The notes below the pieces were generated by a model. That model worked only from the letters and a program-made list of their open reading frames with translations, did not search any database and had not been told where the DNA came from. A stretch of 64,000 nt of DNA from Ferrovibrio terrae_A (GTDB taxonomy: Bacteria > Pseudomonadota > Alphaproteobacteria > Ferrovibrionales > Ferrovibrionaceae), in assembly GCF_943372915.1 (NCBI RefSeq), contig NZ_CALSAN010000014.1, positions 1 to 64,000 on the forward strand, in the 5' to 3' direction. Both the position numbers and the translations under genes were made by a program. This document shows positions 24,976 through 32,108 of the stretch, piece by piece; the first letter of the stretch is position 1, and the number at the start of each line of letters is the position of its first letter.

Positions 24976-26160
24976 ATGTTCATCAATTTCTTCCTCGAAC
25001 TGCGCAAGGCGAAAGTCCCCGCCACCCTGCGGGAATACCTCACGCTGATCGAGGCGATGGACAAGAACGTGGCCGAGTACCGCGTCGAGGATTTCTATTA
25101 CCTGTCGCGTACCGCCCTGGTGAAGGACGAACGCAATCTCGACAAGTTCGACCGCGTGTTCGGCCAGTGCTTCAACGGCCTGCAGTTTGCCGGTGCCGGC
25201 GCCGAGATCACCGCCGAGATTCCGGAAGAATGGCTGCGCAAGCTGGCCGAGAAGGTGCTGACCCCGGAGGAAATGGCGCAGATCGAGGCGCTCGGCGGCT
25301 GGGACAAGCTGATGGAGACGCTGAAGCAGCGCCTCGAGGAACAGAAAGGCCGCCACCAGGGCGGCAGCAAATGGATCGGCACCGCCGGCACCTCGCCCTT
25401 CGGCGCCTATGGCTACAATCCCGAAGGCGTGCGCATCGGCCAGGACAAGTCGCGCAACCGCCGCGCCGTGAAGGTGTGGGACAAGCGCGAATACAAGAAC
25501 CTGGACGACAGCGTCGAGTTGGGCACCCGCAACATCAAGGTGGCGATGCGCCGCCTGCGCAAGTTTGCCCGCGACGGCGCCGACATGGAACTCGACCTGC
25601 CCGACACCATCAAGTCGACGGCGGCCAATGCCGGCTATCTCGACATCAAGATGGTGCCCGAGCGGCATAACAAGGTGAAGGTTCTGCTGCTGTTCGATAT
25701 CGGCGGCTCGATGGACGACCATATCCGCGTGACGGAAGAGCTGTTCTCGGCGGCGCGCGCCGAGTTCAAGCATATGGAGTTCTTCTACTTCCACAATTGC
25801 GTCTACGAGAAGCTGTGGAAGGACAACCGCCGCCGCCACAGCGAATTCCTGCCCACCTTCGAGATGCTGCGCACCTACCAGCATGACTACAAGCTGATCT
25901 TCGTCGGCGACGCCACCATGAGCCCGTATGAGATCGTGCAGCCGGGCGGCAGCGTCGAGCACTGGAACGAGGAAGCCGGCGCGGTGTGGATGCAGCGCCT
26001 GATCGACACCTATCCGAAGGCGATCTGGCTCAACCCGGTGCAGGAAAAATACTGGGACTTCACGCCCTCGGTGCAGGTGGTGCGCCAGATCATGGGCAAC
26101 CGCATGTTCCCGCTAACGCTGGAAGGGCTGGAGCGTGGGATGAAGGAACTGAATCGGTAA
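24976..26160 (+). CDS. VWA domain-containing protein, CoxE-like, partner of MoxR ATPase
   Basis: The 394-residue protein has an N-terminal helical region of about 220 residues and a C-terminal von Willebrand A domain. The MIDAS metal motif reads FDIGGSMDDH (D-x-G-G-S) instead of the canonical D-x-S-x-S, a variant also seen in VWA proteins linked to MoxR. The distal MIDAS aspartate is in FVGDATMSPYE. It forms a two-gene unit with the upstream ATPase and ends 6 bases from a convergent gene. Client unknown. Confidence 0.88.
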   Translation: MFINFFLELRKAKVPATLREYLTLIEAMDKNVAEYRVEDFYYLSRTALVKDERNLDKFDRVFGQCFNGLQFAGAGAEITAEIPEEWLRKLAEKVLTPEEMAQIEALGGWDKLMETLKQRLEEQKGRHQGGSKWIGTAGTSPFGAYGYNPEGVRIGQDKSRNRRAVKVWDKREYKNLDDSVELGTRNIKVAMRRLRKFARDGADMELDLPDTIKSTAANAGYLDIKMVPERHNKVKVLLLFDIGGSMDDHIRVTEELFSAARAEFKHMEFFYFHNCVYEKLWKDNRRRHSEFLPTFEMLRTYQHDYKLIFVGDATMSPYEIVQPGGSVEHWNEEAGAVWMQRLIDTYPKAIWLNPVQEKYWDFTPSVQVVRQIMGNRMFPLTLEGLERGMKELNR

Positions 26161-26166
26161 GGCAGA

Positions 26167-27138
26167 TCAATCCGGCTGGATCTTCGCCGTCGTCACCACC
26201 TTGCCCCACCGCTCTTTCTCCTTGGCGATCAGGGCCGCAAACTGTTCCGGTGTGCCGCCGGCGGTGATGCCGCCATCGTCGCTGATGCGCTTCTTGGCAT
26301 CGTCGCTCGCCAACGCCTTGCGGGTTTCTTCCGCGAGGCGATCGATGATCGCCCGTGGCGTACCGGCCGGCGCCATCAGGCCATACCACTGCGAGGTCTC
26401 GAAACCCGGATAGCCGCTTTCGGCCACCGTCGGCACATCGGCCAGCGCCGGCACGCGCGCTGCCGAACCGACCGCCAGCGGCCGCAGCTTGCCGGCCTTG
26501 ATATGGCTCATGATCGGCGGGATGCCGTTGAAGGTGGCTTCCACCTGGCCGCCGAGCAGGTCGGACAGCATCGGGCCGGTGCCGCGATATGGGATATGCA
26601 CAATGTCGATGCCCGCCTGCAGCTTGAAATACTCCATCGCCAGATGACCGGCGCTGCCGTTGCCGGCCGTGCCGTAATTCAGCTTGCCCGGCTTGTCCTT
26701 CGCCGCCTTGACGAATTCGGCGAGGTTCTTGATCGGCACATCGGGGTGCACGGCGATCACATTGGGCACCACGGCGAGCAGCGAGATCGGCTGGAAATCC
26801 TTCACCGGATCGTAAGGCAGCTTGGCGCCATACATGGCCGGATTGACCGCGAGTGTGCCGATATGGCCGAGGATCAGCGTGTAGCCATCGGGCGCTGCGC
26901 GCTTGACCTCTTCCATCGCGATATTGCCGCCTCCGCCGCCCTTGTTCTCGACATAGACCTGCTGGCCAAGGCCGGCGGTCAGCTGGTTGGCGACAGCGCG
27001 CGAAATGATGTCGGACGAGCCACCCGGCGCAAAGGGCACCACGAAGCGGATGGTCTTGTTCGGATAGCCCTGCTGCGCGATGGCGGCCGGGCTGACCGCC
27101 AGCATGAGCGTGGCGGCAAGGATGGCAATTTTCTGCAT
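26167..27138 (-). CDS. Tripartite tricarboxylate transporter substrate-binding protein (Bug family)
   Basis: Periplasmic solute-binding protein of 323 residues with a signal peptide (residues 1-21, cleavage after AIAQ). Bug signatures are present: VVPFAPGGSSDIISR near residue 35, GHIGTLAVNP and the central HIPYRGTGPMLSDLLGGQV. The ATG at 27138 follows an ideal GGGAGG. No TctA or TctB membrane genes are adjacent, as is common for orphan Bug proteins; the ligand, perhaps a carboxylate, cannot be predicted. Confidence 0.93.
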   Translation of the reverse strand: MQKIAILAATLMLAVSPAAIAQQGYPNKTIRFVVPFAPGGSSDIISRAVANQLTAGLGQQVYVENKGGGGGNIAMEEVKRAAPDGYTLILGHIGTLAVNPAMYGAKLPYDPVKDFQPISLLAVVPNVIAVHPDVPIKNLAEFVKAAKDKPGKLNYGTAGNGSAGHLAMEYFKLQAGIDIVHIPYRGTGPMLSDLLGGQVEATFNGIPPIMSHIKAGKLRPLAVGSAARVPALADVPTVAESGYPGFETSQWYGLMAPAGTPRAIIDRLAEETRKALASDDAKKRISDDGGITAGGTPEQFAALIAKEKERWGKVVTTAKIQPD

Positions 27139-27214
27139 GGTTTCCTCCCGGGAAACACAGAGGGGCGTCTGATTGCGCCGATGACTGGATGTTAAGCCAG
27201 GATAGTCCGAACCG

Positions 27215-27802
27215 CTAGATCGCGCTGATGGCCGCTTCGATCGGTTCCGGCGCGTCGATGGCGGTGCCGCGCGGCGGTGCCGGATCGACGGTGAAGCCGT
27301 CGCGCAGCAGGAAGCGCTGCTGCATCGCCTGCACGGCATAGTCCATGTTCGGTGCCGGCACTTCGTAGTAGCGGCCCTCGATCCATTTATGCGCCGGATG
27401 GCTGAACGACCCGGCCTGTGCGCCCAGCTCGGCATTGCGCACCACCACGCGCCAGGTGCGATAGCGGCGGTCGACCACATCGACGATGGTGGCAGTGTAG
27501 CCGAATGGCAGATCGGTTTCCTTGTGGCGCTTGGTCAGCGCATCGAGATCCTGCTCGGCGCGGGTCACCTGGTTTTTCAGATCGGCGATGCTCTCGCGCA
27601 GCGACTGCACGGCCTTCACGGCATCGTCGGCCTGGCGCTCCAGATCCTGCTTCAGGCCGGTGAGTTCCTCGGCCTTCAGGCGGACGCGGGTCCAGGCGGC
27701 ATGGCTGCGCTCGCCCAGCAGGATGATGATCATCACCGCGATGCCGATATTGGCCGCAGCAGCCAGGATGCCGATGAACTGAGTGATCGAAACCTCAGGC
27801 AT
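27215..27802 (-). CDS. Membrane-anchored coiled-coil protein, type II (second copy)
   Basis: No known family is recognised. The 195-residue protein has one N-terminal transmembrane helix (about residues 8-29) and a coiled coil (about 40-95, rich in Leu, Glu, Gln, Lys). A C-terminal domain follows containing FGYTATIVDVVDR, TWRVVVRN, WIEGRYYEVPAPN and RDGFTV. That domain matches the gene at 28477 position by position (YTA, WR, LGA, W-x2-GR-x-Y, A-x-N, GFTV). Basic residues after the helix suggest the bulk is cytoplasmic. The start overlaps the end of the preceding gene by 8 bases. Last gene of the four-gene cluster. Confidence 0.8.
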   Translation of the reverse strand: MPEVSITQFIGILAAAANIGIAVMIIILLGERSHAAWTRVRLKAEELTGLKQDLERQADDAVKAVQSLRESIADLKNQVTRAEQDLDALTKRHKETDLPFGYTATIVDVVDRRYRTWRVVVRNAELGAQAGSFSHPAHKWIEGRYYEVPAPNMDYAVQAMQQRFLLRDGFTVDPAPPRGTAIDAPEPIEAAISAI

Positions 27803-28352
27803 CGCCGAGCCTGAGCTTGCCGTTGAACGGGCGGATCAGCATGACCTCTGACAGCGCGCCGAATATCTTCTTGGTGCGCAGGCGCGCCGCATGTTCGTCC
27901 TCGATGCCCCACATCACCACGCGCGCCGTGCGGCGGCCGGGAAAGGCCGAGACGGCCGAACCGGGACCGCTGAACATCTCGTGCATCTCGGGGCCAATCA
28001 GCTTGACATACCAGCCGGTGTGATGCGGCTTCGGCGTGCCGACCTCGTAGATCACCATGTTGCGGGCGTCGCTGAATTCGACCTCGCGCGCCATCATCGC
28101 GCCATAGGTCGACTGTCGCTCGCCCAGGCGCAGCTCCAGCTCCGCCTTGGTCTCCACCAGCTTGTCGTATTCAACGCGGATATCGGAGAGCTGGTTGCGG
28201 ATACGGTCGGCATCGCCGACCAGTTCGTCGAGCCGGAAACGGCCGCGCGCATAATTGAAGACATAGCGTTCCAGGCTGTTCGCGCCGAGCGAAACGGCGA
28301 AGAACATCATCAGCGACGGCAGCAGTGCGGAGACGATGTCGACGGTATCCAT
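27795..28352 (-). CDS. Membrane-anchored coiled-coil protein, type I (second copy)
   Basis: No known family is recognised. The 185-residue protein has an N-terminal helix (about residues 7-25), an E-R-x-V-x4-ARG juxtamembrane stretch, a coiled coil (about 45-85) and a C-terminal domain with GWYVKLIGPE, GRRTARVVMWG and RPFNGKLRLG. The juxtamembrane and C-terminal segments align with the gene at 29026 (E-x2-V-x4-RG; G-(WF)-Y-x5-GP; RR-x-R-x-V-x-W; F-x-GKL). It is separated from the upstream type II gene by 124 bases and overlaps the downstream one, so it probably begins the second two-gene unit. Confidence 0.8.
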   Translation of the reverse strand: MDTVDIVSALLPSLMMFFAVSLGANSLERYVFNYARGRFRLDELVGDADRIRNQLSDIRVEYDKLVETKAELELRLGERQSTYGAMMAREVEFSDARNMVIYEVGTPKPHHTGWYVKLIGPEMHEMFSGPGSAVSAFPGRRTARVVMWGIEDEHAARLRTKKIFGALSEVMLIRPFNGKLRLGDA

Positions 28353-28476
28353 ACCGGCGGCCTCTGGCTTATTGCCCCCTGGGGTTAGCCAATACTGTCG
28401 GGCAAAGGCGGTATCAAATCAATCACAGTTTTACCGCTGATTGTGGTCGCCGGACCCGACTCGGCCCGAGATCTGC
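28353..28476. other. Gap between the two coiled-coil gene pairs
   Basis: The 124 bases separating the two duplicated pairs hold no gene. A CAATCA/TGATTG inverted pair with a 12-base spacer lies near 28419-28442. No convincing promoter or terminator was identified, so it is unclear whether the four genes are one transcript. Confidence 0.4.
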
Positions 28477-29022
28477 CTAACCCGGCTGGGCCGGCGCGTC
28501 GCTGGAGGCTTCGCCTATGTTAACCACGGTAAACCCGCGATGGCGCGGCAGCAGGCGATCCATCACCGAACGCGCCTCGGCCTGATTCTCGGCGGTCAGC
28601 ACATAGGGGCGGCCCTGATTCCACTGCCCGGCCGGAACGGTGTCGGGCAGGTCGGCGCCGAGCGTGGGATGGCGGGCACTGAAGCGCCAGGGGCGCGCAT
28701 ACATGTCGCGGCTTTCCATCGGCACCGCAGTGTAGCTGAAGACATGCTCGGTGGCGTTCAGCTGGGCCTTCAGGCTTTCGCAATCGGCCTTGGTCTGCTG
28801 CACCTTGCGGCGGACTTCGGCAATCGCGGGCCGCTGCTCGGCGATGGCGCGCTCGAGCTGTTCCAGCCGCATGGTCAGTTCATGCTGGCGATTGCGGCGG
28901 CCGGCCTGCTCGGCTTCGGCGCGACGATAACCGTTGCGGGCGCGATCAATAACGATCACAGCCGCCAGGCCGAACAGCAGCAGAGCAATCATGGCTCCGA
29001 GGGCAGCGACCAGACCATCCAT
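28477..29022 (-). CDS. Membrane-anchored coiled-coil protein, type II (first copy)
   Basis: The 181-residue product has a transmembrane helix (about residues 6-25), a basic juxtamembrane stretch and a long coiled coil (about 40-85). Its C-terminal domain contains FSYTAVPMESRD, PWRFSARHPTLGAD, WNQGRPYVLTAEN and RHRGFTVVNIG, paralogous to the gene at 27215. It begins 3 bases after the type I gene at 29026, so the two are almost certainly co-translated. Function unknown; a membrane-tethered hetero-oligomer with its type I neighbour is the simplest inference. Confidence 0.8.
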   Translation of the reverse strand: MDGLVAALGAMIALLLFGLAAVIVIDRARNGYRRAEAEQAGRRNRQHELTMRLEQLERAIAEQRPAIAEVRRKVQQTKADCESLKAQLNATEHVFSYTAVPMESRDMYARPWRFSARHPTLGADLPDTVPAGQWNQGRPYVLTAENQAEARSVMDRLLPRHRGFTVVNIGEASSDAPAQPG

Positions 29023-29025
29023 CGC

Positions 29026-29580
29026 TCAGACCTCGTGCCAGAACAGCTTGCCGGCGAACTCGCGCGCGTCGATCACGCGGCCATCATCGCCGGTCCAGTT
29101 CATCGCAATCGCCTGCGCCGCTTCCATGTTGCCGGCCCAGACCACCAGGCGCACGCGCCGCTTGCCGCCCATCGCCGTCGGCAGCGAGGCCATGCCGGCA
29201 AAGGGCATCACCGCGGCGGGGCCTTCGATGCGGAAGTAGAAACCATTGGTACCCGGCGCGGGATAGCCCGCTTCGGCCACCAGATTGTTCTGGCGATCGG
29301 CCATGCGGCGCTGCTGGCCCTGCAGGTTGGCGCGCTCTTTCATCAGCTCGGCGAGATCTTCCTCCAGCCGCGCCTTCTCGTCGCGCAGACGGGCGAACTC
29401 GGTGCGCTGCTGGTTGTAGGTGCCCTGCATGCGCGCCTGGTTCTCGGCATTGTCCTCGCCATCGCCGCCGCCGCGATAGAGCTGGTAGACCGCGTTCTCG
29501 ATATAGCCGGCAAGGCCGCCGGCTGCGAGCAGCAGCAGCATGGCGGGCACAACGAGCAGCAATGCCTCTCCGGCATCCAT
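29026..29580 (-). CDS. Membrane-anchored coiled-coil protein, type I (first copy)
   Basis: First gene of the four. The 184-residue product has a hydrophobic helix (about residues 5-25), the juxtamembrane YIENAVYQLYRGGG, a coiled coil (about 45-90, rich in Gln, Arg, Glu, Leu) and a C-terminal domain with GFYFRIEGPAAVMPF, KRRVRLVVWAGN and FAGKLFWHEV. It is paralogous to the gene at 27795. The ATG at 29580 is preferred, with GGAG nine bases upstream; a TTG two codons earlier is less likely. A strong terminator (29662-29701) separates it from rpsI, so it needs its own promoter in 29587-29661. Confidence 0.8.
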   Translation of the reverse strand: MDAGEALLLVVPAMLLLLAAGGLAGYIENAVYQLYRGGGDGEDNAENQARMQGTYNQQRTEFARLRDEKARLEEDLAELMKERANLQGQQRRMADRQNNLVAEAGYPAPGTNGFYFRIEGPAAVMPFAGMASLPTAMGGKRRVRLVVWAGNMEAAQAIAMNWTGDDGRVIDAREFAGKLFWHEV

Positions 29581-29661
29581 CGTCAAAAACTCCGTTTACG
29601 TCGCGATTCTGAGACGCGTCGGTGCACACAGCCATAGCACCGCGAGGCGATGCCGCACCAT

Positions 29662-29701
29662 TAAAAAGCAAAAGGGCCGGAGCTTGCGCTCCGACCCTTT
29701 T
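29662..29701 (-). terminator. Rho-independent terminator after rpsI
   Basis: A 10-base stem GGGTCGGAGC/GCTCCGGCCC (one G-T pair) with a GCAA tetraloop, flanked by AAAA and TTTT and followed by GCTTTTT on the minus strand. It lies 31 bases after the rpsI stop, a textbook intrinsic terminator for the rplM-rpsI operon. Confidence 0.92.
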
Positions 29702-29732
29702 CTCGTTTGCCGCCAGATGGCAGCGAAACCGA

Positions 29733-30218
29733 TTAGCGCTTCGAGAACTGGAAGCTGCGGCGGGCCTTCGGCTTGCCGTACTTCTTGCGCTCGACCACGC
29801 GGCTGTCGCGGGTCAGGAAGCCCTGGGCCTTCAGAGCCGGACGCAGTGTCGGCTCGAAATAAGTCAGGGCCTTCGAGATGCCGTGACGCAGCGCGCCGGC
29901 CTGGCCCGACAGGCCGCCGCCAACGACGGTGGCCATGATGTCGAACTGACCCGAGCGGTTGGTCACGACCAGCGGCTGGGCGAGCAGCATGCGCAGCACG
30001 GGACGAGCGAAGTAATCGTTGCTCTCCTTGCCGTTCACGGTGAACTTGCCGGTGCCGGGCTTGATCCAGACGCGGGCGATGGCGTTCTTGCGCTTGCCGG
30101 TGGCGTAGGCGCGGCCGTACTTGTCGAGCTTGCGCTCGGCCGGAGCGGCGGCGGTGGCAGCCACGGCGGCCTTGGCGTTGCCCAGGCTCAGGTCGGCGAG
30201 TGTGCGGGACTCAGCCAT
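29733..30218 (-). CDS. rpsI: 30S ribosomal protein S9
   Basis: Small-subunit protein whose C-terminal tail reaches the P-site tRNA. The 161-residue form has an alanine-rich N-terminal extension of about 30 residues, usual in alphaproteobacteria, then YATGKRKNAIARVWIKPG and the conserved tail KKYGKPKARRSFQFSKR. Its ATG overlaps the rplM stop by one base (TAATG). Confidence 0.98.
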   Translation of the reverse strand: MAESRTLADLSLGNAKAAVAATAAAPAERKLDKYGRAYATGKRKNAIARVWIKPGTGKFTVNGKESNDYFARPVLRMLLAQPLVVTNRSGQFDIMATVVGGGLSGQAGALRHGISKALTYFEPTLRPALKAQGFLTRDSRVVERKKYGKPKARRSFQFSKR

Positions 30219-30685
30219 TAGTCGTTCCTCTTGTTCTTCGGATTGAGCGCGGCGACATCCAGCTTCACGGGCTGCTGTGCCTCATGCGGATGCTCGGCAC
30301 CCTTGTAGACCTTGAGCTTGGTGAGCTGACGGCGAGCCAGCGGGCTCTCCTTCGGCAGCATGCGCTCGACGGCCTTCATGATGACGCGCTCGGGATACTT
30401 GCCGGCCAGGCCCTCACCGAGGGTGCGGCCCTTGATGCCACCCGGATGACCGGTGTGCCAGTAGAAGACCTCATTCGCGGCCTTGCGACCGGTGAGGCGA
30501 ACCTTCTCGGCATTGATGACAATGATGTTGTCGCCGGTATCGCAGTTCGGCGTGAAGATGGCCTTGTGCTTGCCGCGCAGACGCATGGCGATCAGGGAGG
30601 CAAGCCGCCCCAACACCAGGCCATCGGCGTCGATCAGCAGCCACTTCTTGTCCACTTCGGACTCTTTGGCGGTGAAAGTCTTCAT
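30218..30685 (-). CDS. rplM: 50S ribosomal protein L13
   Basis: Early-assembling large-subunit protein, 155 residues, starting MKTFTAKESEVDKKW, with the family blocks DADGLVLGRLASLIA, DNIIVINAEKV and HTGHPGGIKGRTLG. First gene of the rplM-rpsI operon. Its leader contains a terminator-like hairpin 22 bases upstream of the ATG, and a good promoter lies just before it. Confidence 0.98.
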   Translation of the reverse strand: MKTFTAKESEVDKKWLLIDADGLVLGRLASLIAMRLRGKHKAIFTPNCDTGDNIIVINAEKVRLTGRKAANEVFYWHTGHPGGIKGRTLGEGLAGKYPERVIMKAVERMLPKESPLARRQLTKLKVYKGAEHPHEAQQPVKLDVAALNPKNKRND

Positions 30686-30706
30686 CTGACGTCCTGACAG
30701 AGTAGT

Positions 30707-30732
30707 AAAAATCCCGCCGGACAGCCGGCGGG
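30707..30732 (-). terminator. Terminator-like hairpin in the rplM leader
   Basis: On the minus strand CCCGCCGG-CTGT-CCGGCGGG (perfect 8-base stem) is followed by ATTTTT, the form of an intrinsic terminator. It lies between the predicted promoter (30745-30773) and the rplM start at 30685, so it is at the 5' end of the rplM message. It could be an attenuator, a 5' stability element, or a terminator for transcripts entering from upstream. Confidence 0.7.
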
Positions 30733-30744
30733 CGGATCGGGGCG

Positions 30745-30773
30745 CACTATGAGGATTTTTGGCGTGCTGTCAA
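30745..30773 (-). promoter_or_regulatory. Probable rplM-rpsI promoter
   Basis: On the minus strand a perfect TTGACA (30773-30768) and ATAGTG (30750-30745) are spaced by 17 bases. The expected start near 30738 puts the leader hairpin within the first few transcribed bases. Confidence 0.6.
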
Positions 30774-30915
30774 ACGTGATCTGTCTAATGAAATCAGATA
30801 TTTACAGAGCGGTATTATAATACCCAGACTTCGCCTCATATAAATCAACGGCTTAGAGCATTCGCCATCAGTCCGCGCCGGCGGGAAATCCAGCTTATTT
30901 GTGCCAAGGCCCCGT
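30774..30915. other. Intergenic, no gene seen
   Basis: AT-rich at its lower end (a TATTATAATA run near 30811), then GC-rich. No credible coding frame, RNA gene or terminator was found. It links the rplM promoter with the 10-base repeat block. Confidence 0.4.
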
Positions 30916-31035
30916 TTCCCGCCGCTTCGGCAGCCTTCGCCAGGCTTCCGCAGGCTTCGCCCGTATTCGTGGCGCTTCGCTGGTGTTCGCCAGGCTTCGC
31001 CCGTATTCGCTGCCCTTCGCCAGTATTCGCGGCAC
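30916..31035. repeat. Degenerate 10-base tandem repeat, 12 units
   Basis: TTCG (TTCC in two units) recurs at exactly 10-base intervals from 30916 to 31026, giving twelve consecutive units. The consensus is close to TTCGCCAGGC, with TTCGCCCGTA as the second common form. The period equals about one helical turn and is not a multiple of three, so it is not a coding repeat. It lies between the thioesterase gene and rplM. Confidence 0.85.
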
Positions 31036-31122
31036 GCCGGCACTGCCACCCAGTCAGGAACGATATGGGAACAGTGTTCCGGCCGGTCAAGCCCTGCCCG
31101 TCCCCCTTGCAATTACCCGGCC

Positions 31123-31539
31123 TCAGCGTTTGGGCGGAATCGCGTAGGTCATCACCGAATGCGCCACCGGATCGGCCTGGCCGGCGGTGAACAGCGCGAT
31201 CTCAATGATCGCCAGGGTCTTGCCCAGCTTGAGCATGGTGGCCTCGGCGGCCAGATCGCCTAGGCCGGGCTTGCGCAGGAAATTGATGTTGAGATTGGTG
31301 GTGACCGCCAGCGCCACCGGGCCGATCAGGCCGAGCAGCAGCAGATAGGCGGCGCAGTCGGCCAGCGTCATCATCGCCGGGCCAGAGACCGTGCCGCCGG
31401 GGCGCAGATTCTGCTCGGTCACCGGCATGGCCAGCCGCAGCGCCGCGCCGTCCCAGCTTTCGATTCGCATGCGCAGCGGCGCCATCTGCGGGAATTCGGC
31501 GGCGAGAAAGGCTTCCAGATCGGCCTTGGTCATTTTCAT
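31123..31539 (-). CDS. PaaI-like hotdog-fold thioesterase
   Basis: Acyl-CoA thioesterase family protein, 138 residues. The hotdog core includes LRPGGTVSGPAMMTLADCAAY, with the catalytic-region Asp at the start of the central helix, and TTNLNINFLRKPG. GGGAG precedes the ATG at 31539. It stands alone on the minus strand with a 437-base gap downstream before rplM. Substrate cannot be predicted. Confidence 0.88.
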   Translation of the reverse strand: MKMTKADLEAFLAAEFPQMAPLRMRIESWDGAALRLAMPVTEQNLRPGGTVSGPAMMTLADCAAYLLLLGLIGPVALAVTTNLNINFLRKPGLGDLAAEATMLKLGKTLAIIEIALFTAGQADPVAHSVMTYAIPPKR

Positions 31540-31639
31540 TTTTGCGGCTCCCTCGCCTCCCGCTTACCATCTGGCGCATAAAGGGAAAAGCCGGTTTGAC
31601 AGGCGCCGGAAGCGGCTGCGGAATTTTTGCAGGCGGCCC

Positions 31640-31668
31640 TTGCAGTGCGGGGCTCAGGTGGCTAGGTT
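31640..31668 (+). promoter_or_regulatory. Promoter of tRNA-Asn
   Basis: TTGCAG (31640-31645) and TAGGTT (31663-31668) with 17-base spacing; the expected start is about 8 bases before the mature tRNA. Confidence 0.55.
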
Positions 31669-31682
31669 GCGCGCCGCACTGG

Positions 31683-31757
31683 TCCGAGGTAGCTCAGTGG
31701 TAGAGCAGGCGGCTGTTAACCGCCCGGTCGGGGGTTCGAATCCCTCCCTCGGAGCCA
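31683..31757 (+). tRNA. tRNA-Asn (GTT)
   Basis: The 75-base cloverleaf has acceptor stem TCCGAGG/CCTCGGA, D-stem GCTC/GAGC, anticodon stem GGCGG/CCGCC with loop CTGTTAA (anticodon GTT), T-stem GGGGG/CCCTC with one G-T pair and loop TTCGAAT, discriminator G and encoded CCA. Confidence 0.98.
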
Positions 31758-31852
31758 TTCATTCCCCAGCATTCCTGCACATCATCGCACGCTGCATCAC
31801 AGGCAGCGACCGGACGCGTGTATTCCGCGCGCCCGGCCGTCTGGCCGTGACC

Positions 31853-32077
31853 TTACGCCCGCACCATCCGTTTCACGACACGCCGCGCGACCGGCGCGAC
31901 GAACAGCACGACCGGGAACGCGACCAGCCATGAGGCCAGCCAGGCACCGGTCCACAGCCAGAGGAAATTCTCAGCCAGACCAGCAGTGCGAAACGTAGCG
32001 ATGCCGGAAACGAGCAGCGACATCAGGGCCGAGAGCACGAAGCCGAAGGCAACAGGTTCAAAGCGAGCGGGGATCAT
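31853..32077 (-). CDS. DUF2798 family membrane protein
   Basis: A 74-residue protein with two transmembrane helices (about residues 8-27 and 40-60) separated by a short polar loop (RTAGLAENFLW), and a basic C-terminus. The size and pattern (PARFEPVAFGFVLSALMSLLVSG) match DUF2798. GGAG precedes the ATG at 32077. It is the second gene of an operon with the DUF2938 gene, 31 bases apart, behind a MerR-type promoter. Function unknown. Confidence 0.85.
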   Translation of the reverse strand: MIPARFEPVAFGFVLSALMSLLVSGIATFRTAGLAENFLWLWTGAWLASWLVAFPVVLFVAPVARRVVKRMVRA

Positions 32078-32108
32078 CGGATATCTCCTTCTTCCGGAAT
32101 GATGAGCG

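Noticed and set aside
26167..27480. Longer reading of the Bug-family protein to 27480
   Set aside because: The upstream part overlaps the next coiled-coil gene in another frame, and the signal peptide with GGGAGG fixes the start at 27138.
30916..31035. Possible CRISPR-like array
   Set aside because: Units are 10 bases, contiguous and without spacers; no cas genes.
30747..31112. A minus-strand frame across the 10-base repeat with TGE-containing repeats reminiscent of zinc-finger linkers
   Set aside because: The periodicity is 10 bases, so all three frames show pseudo-repeats; no cysteine/histidine finger pattern and no ribosome-binding site.
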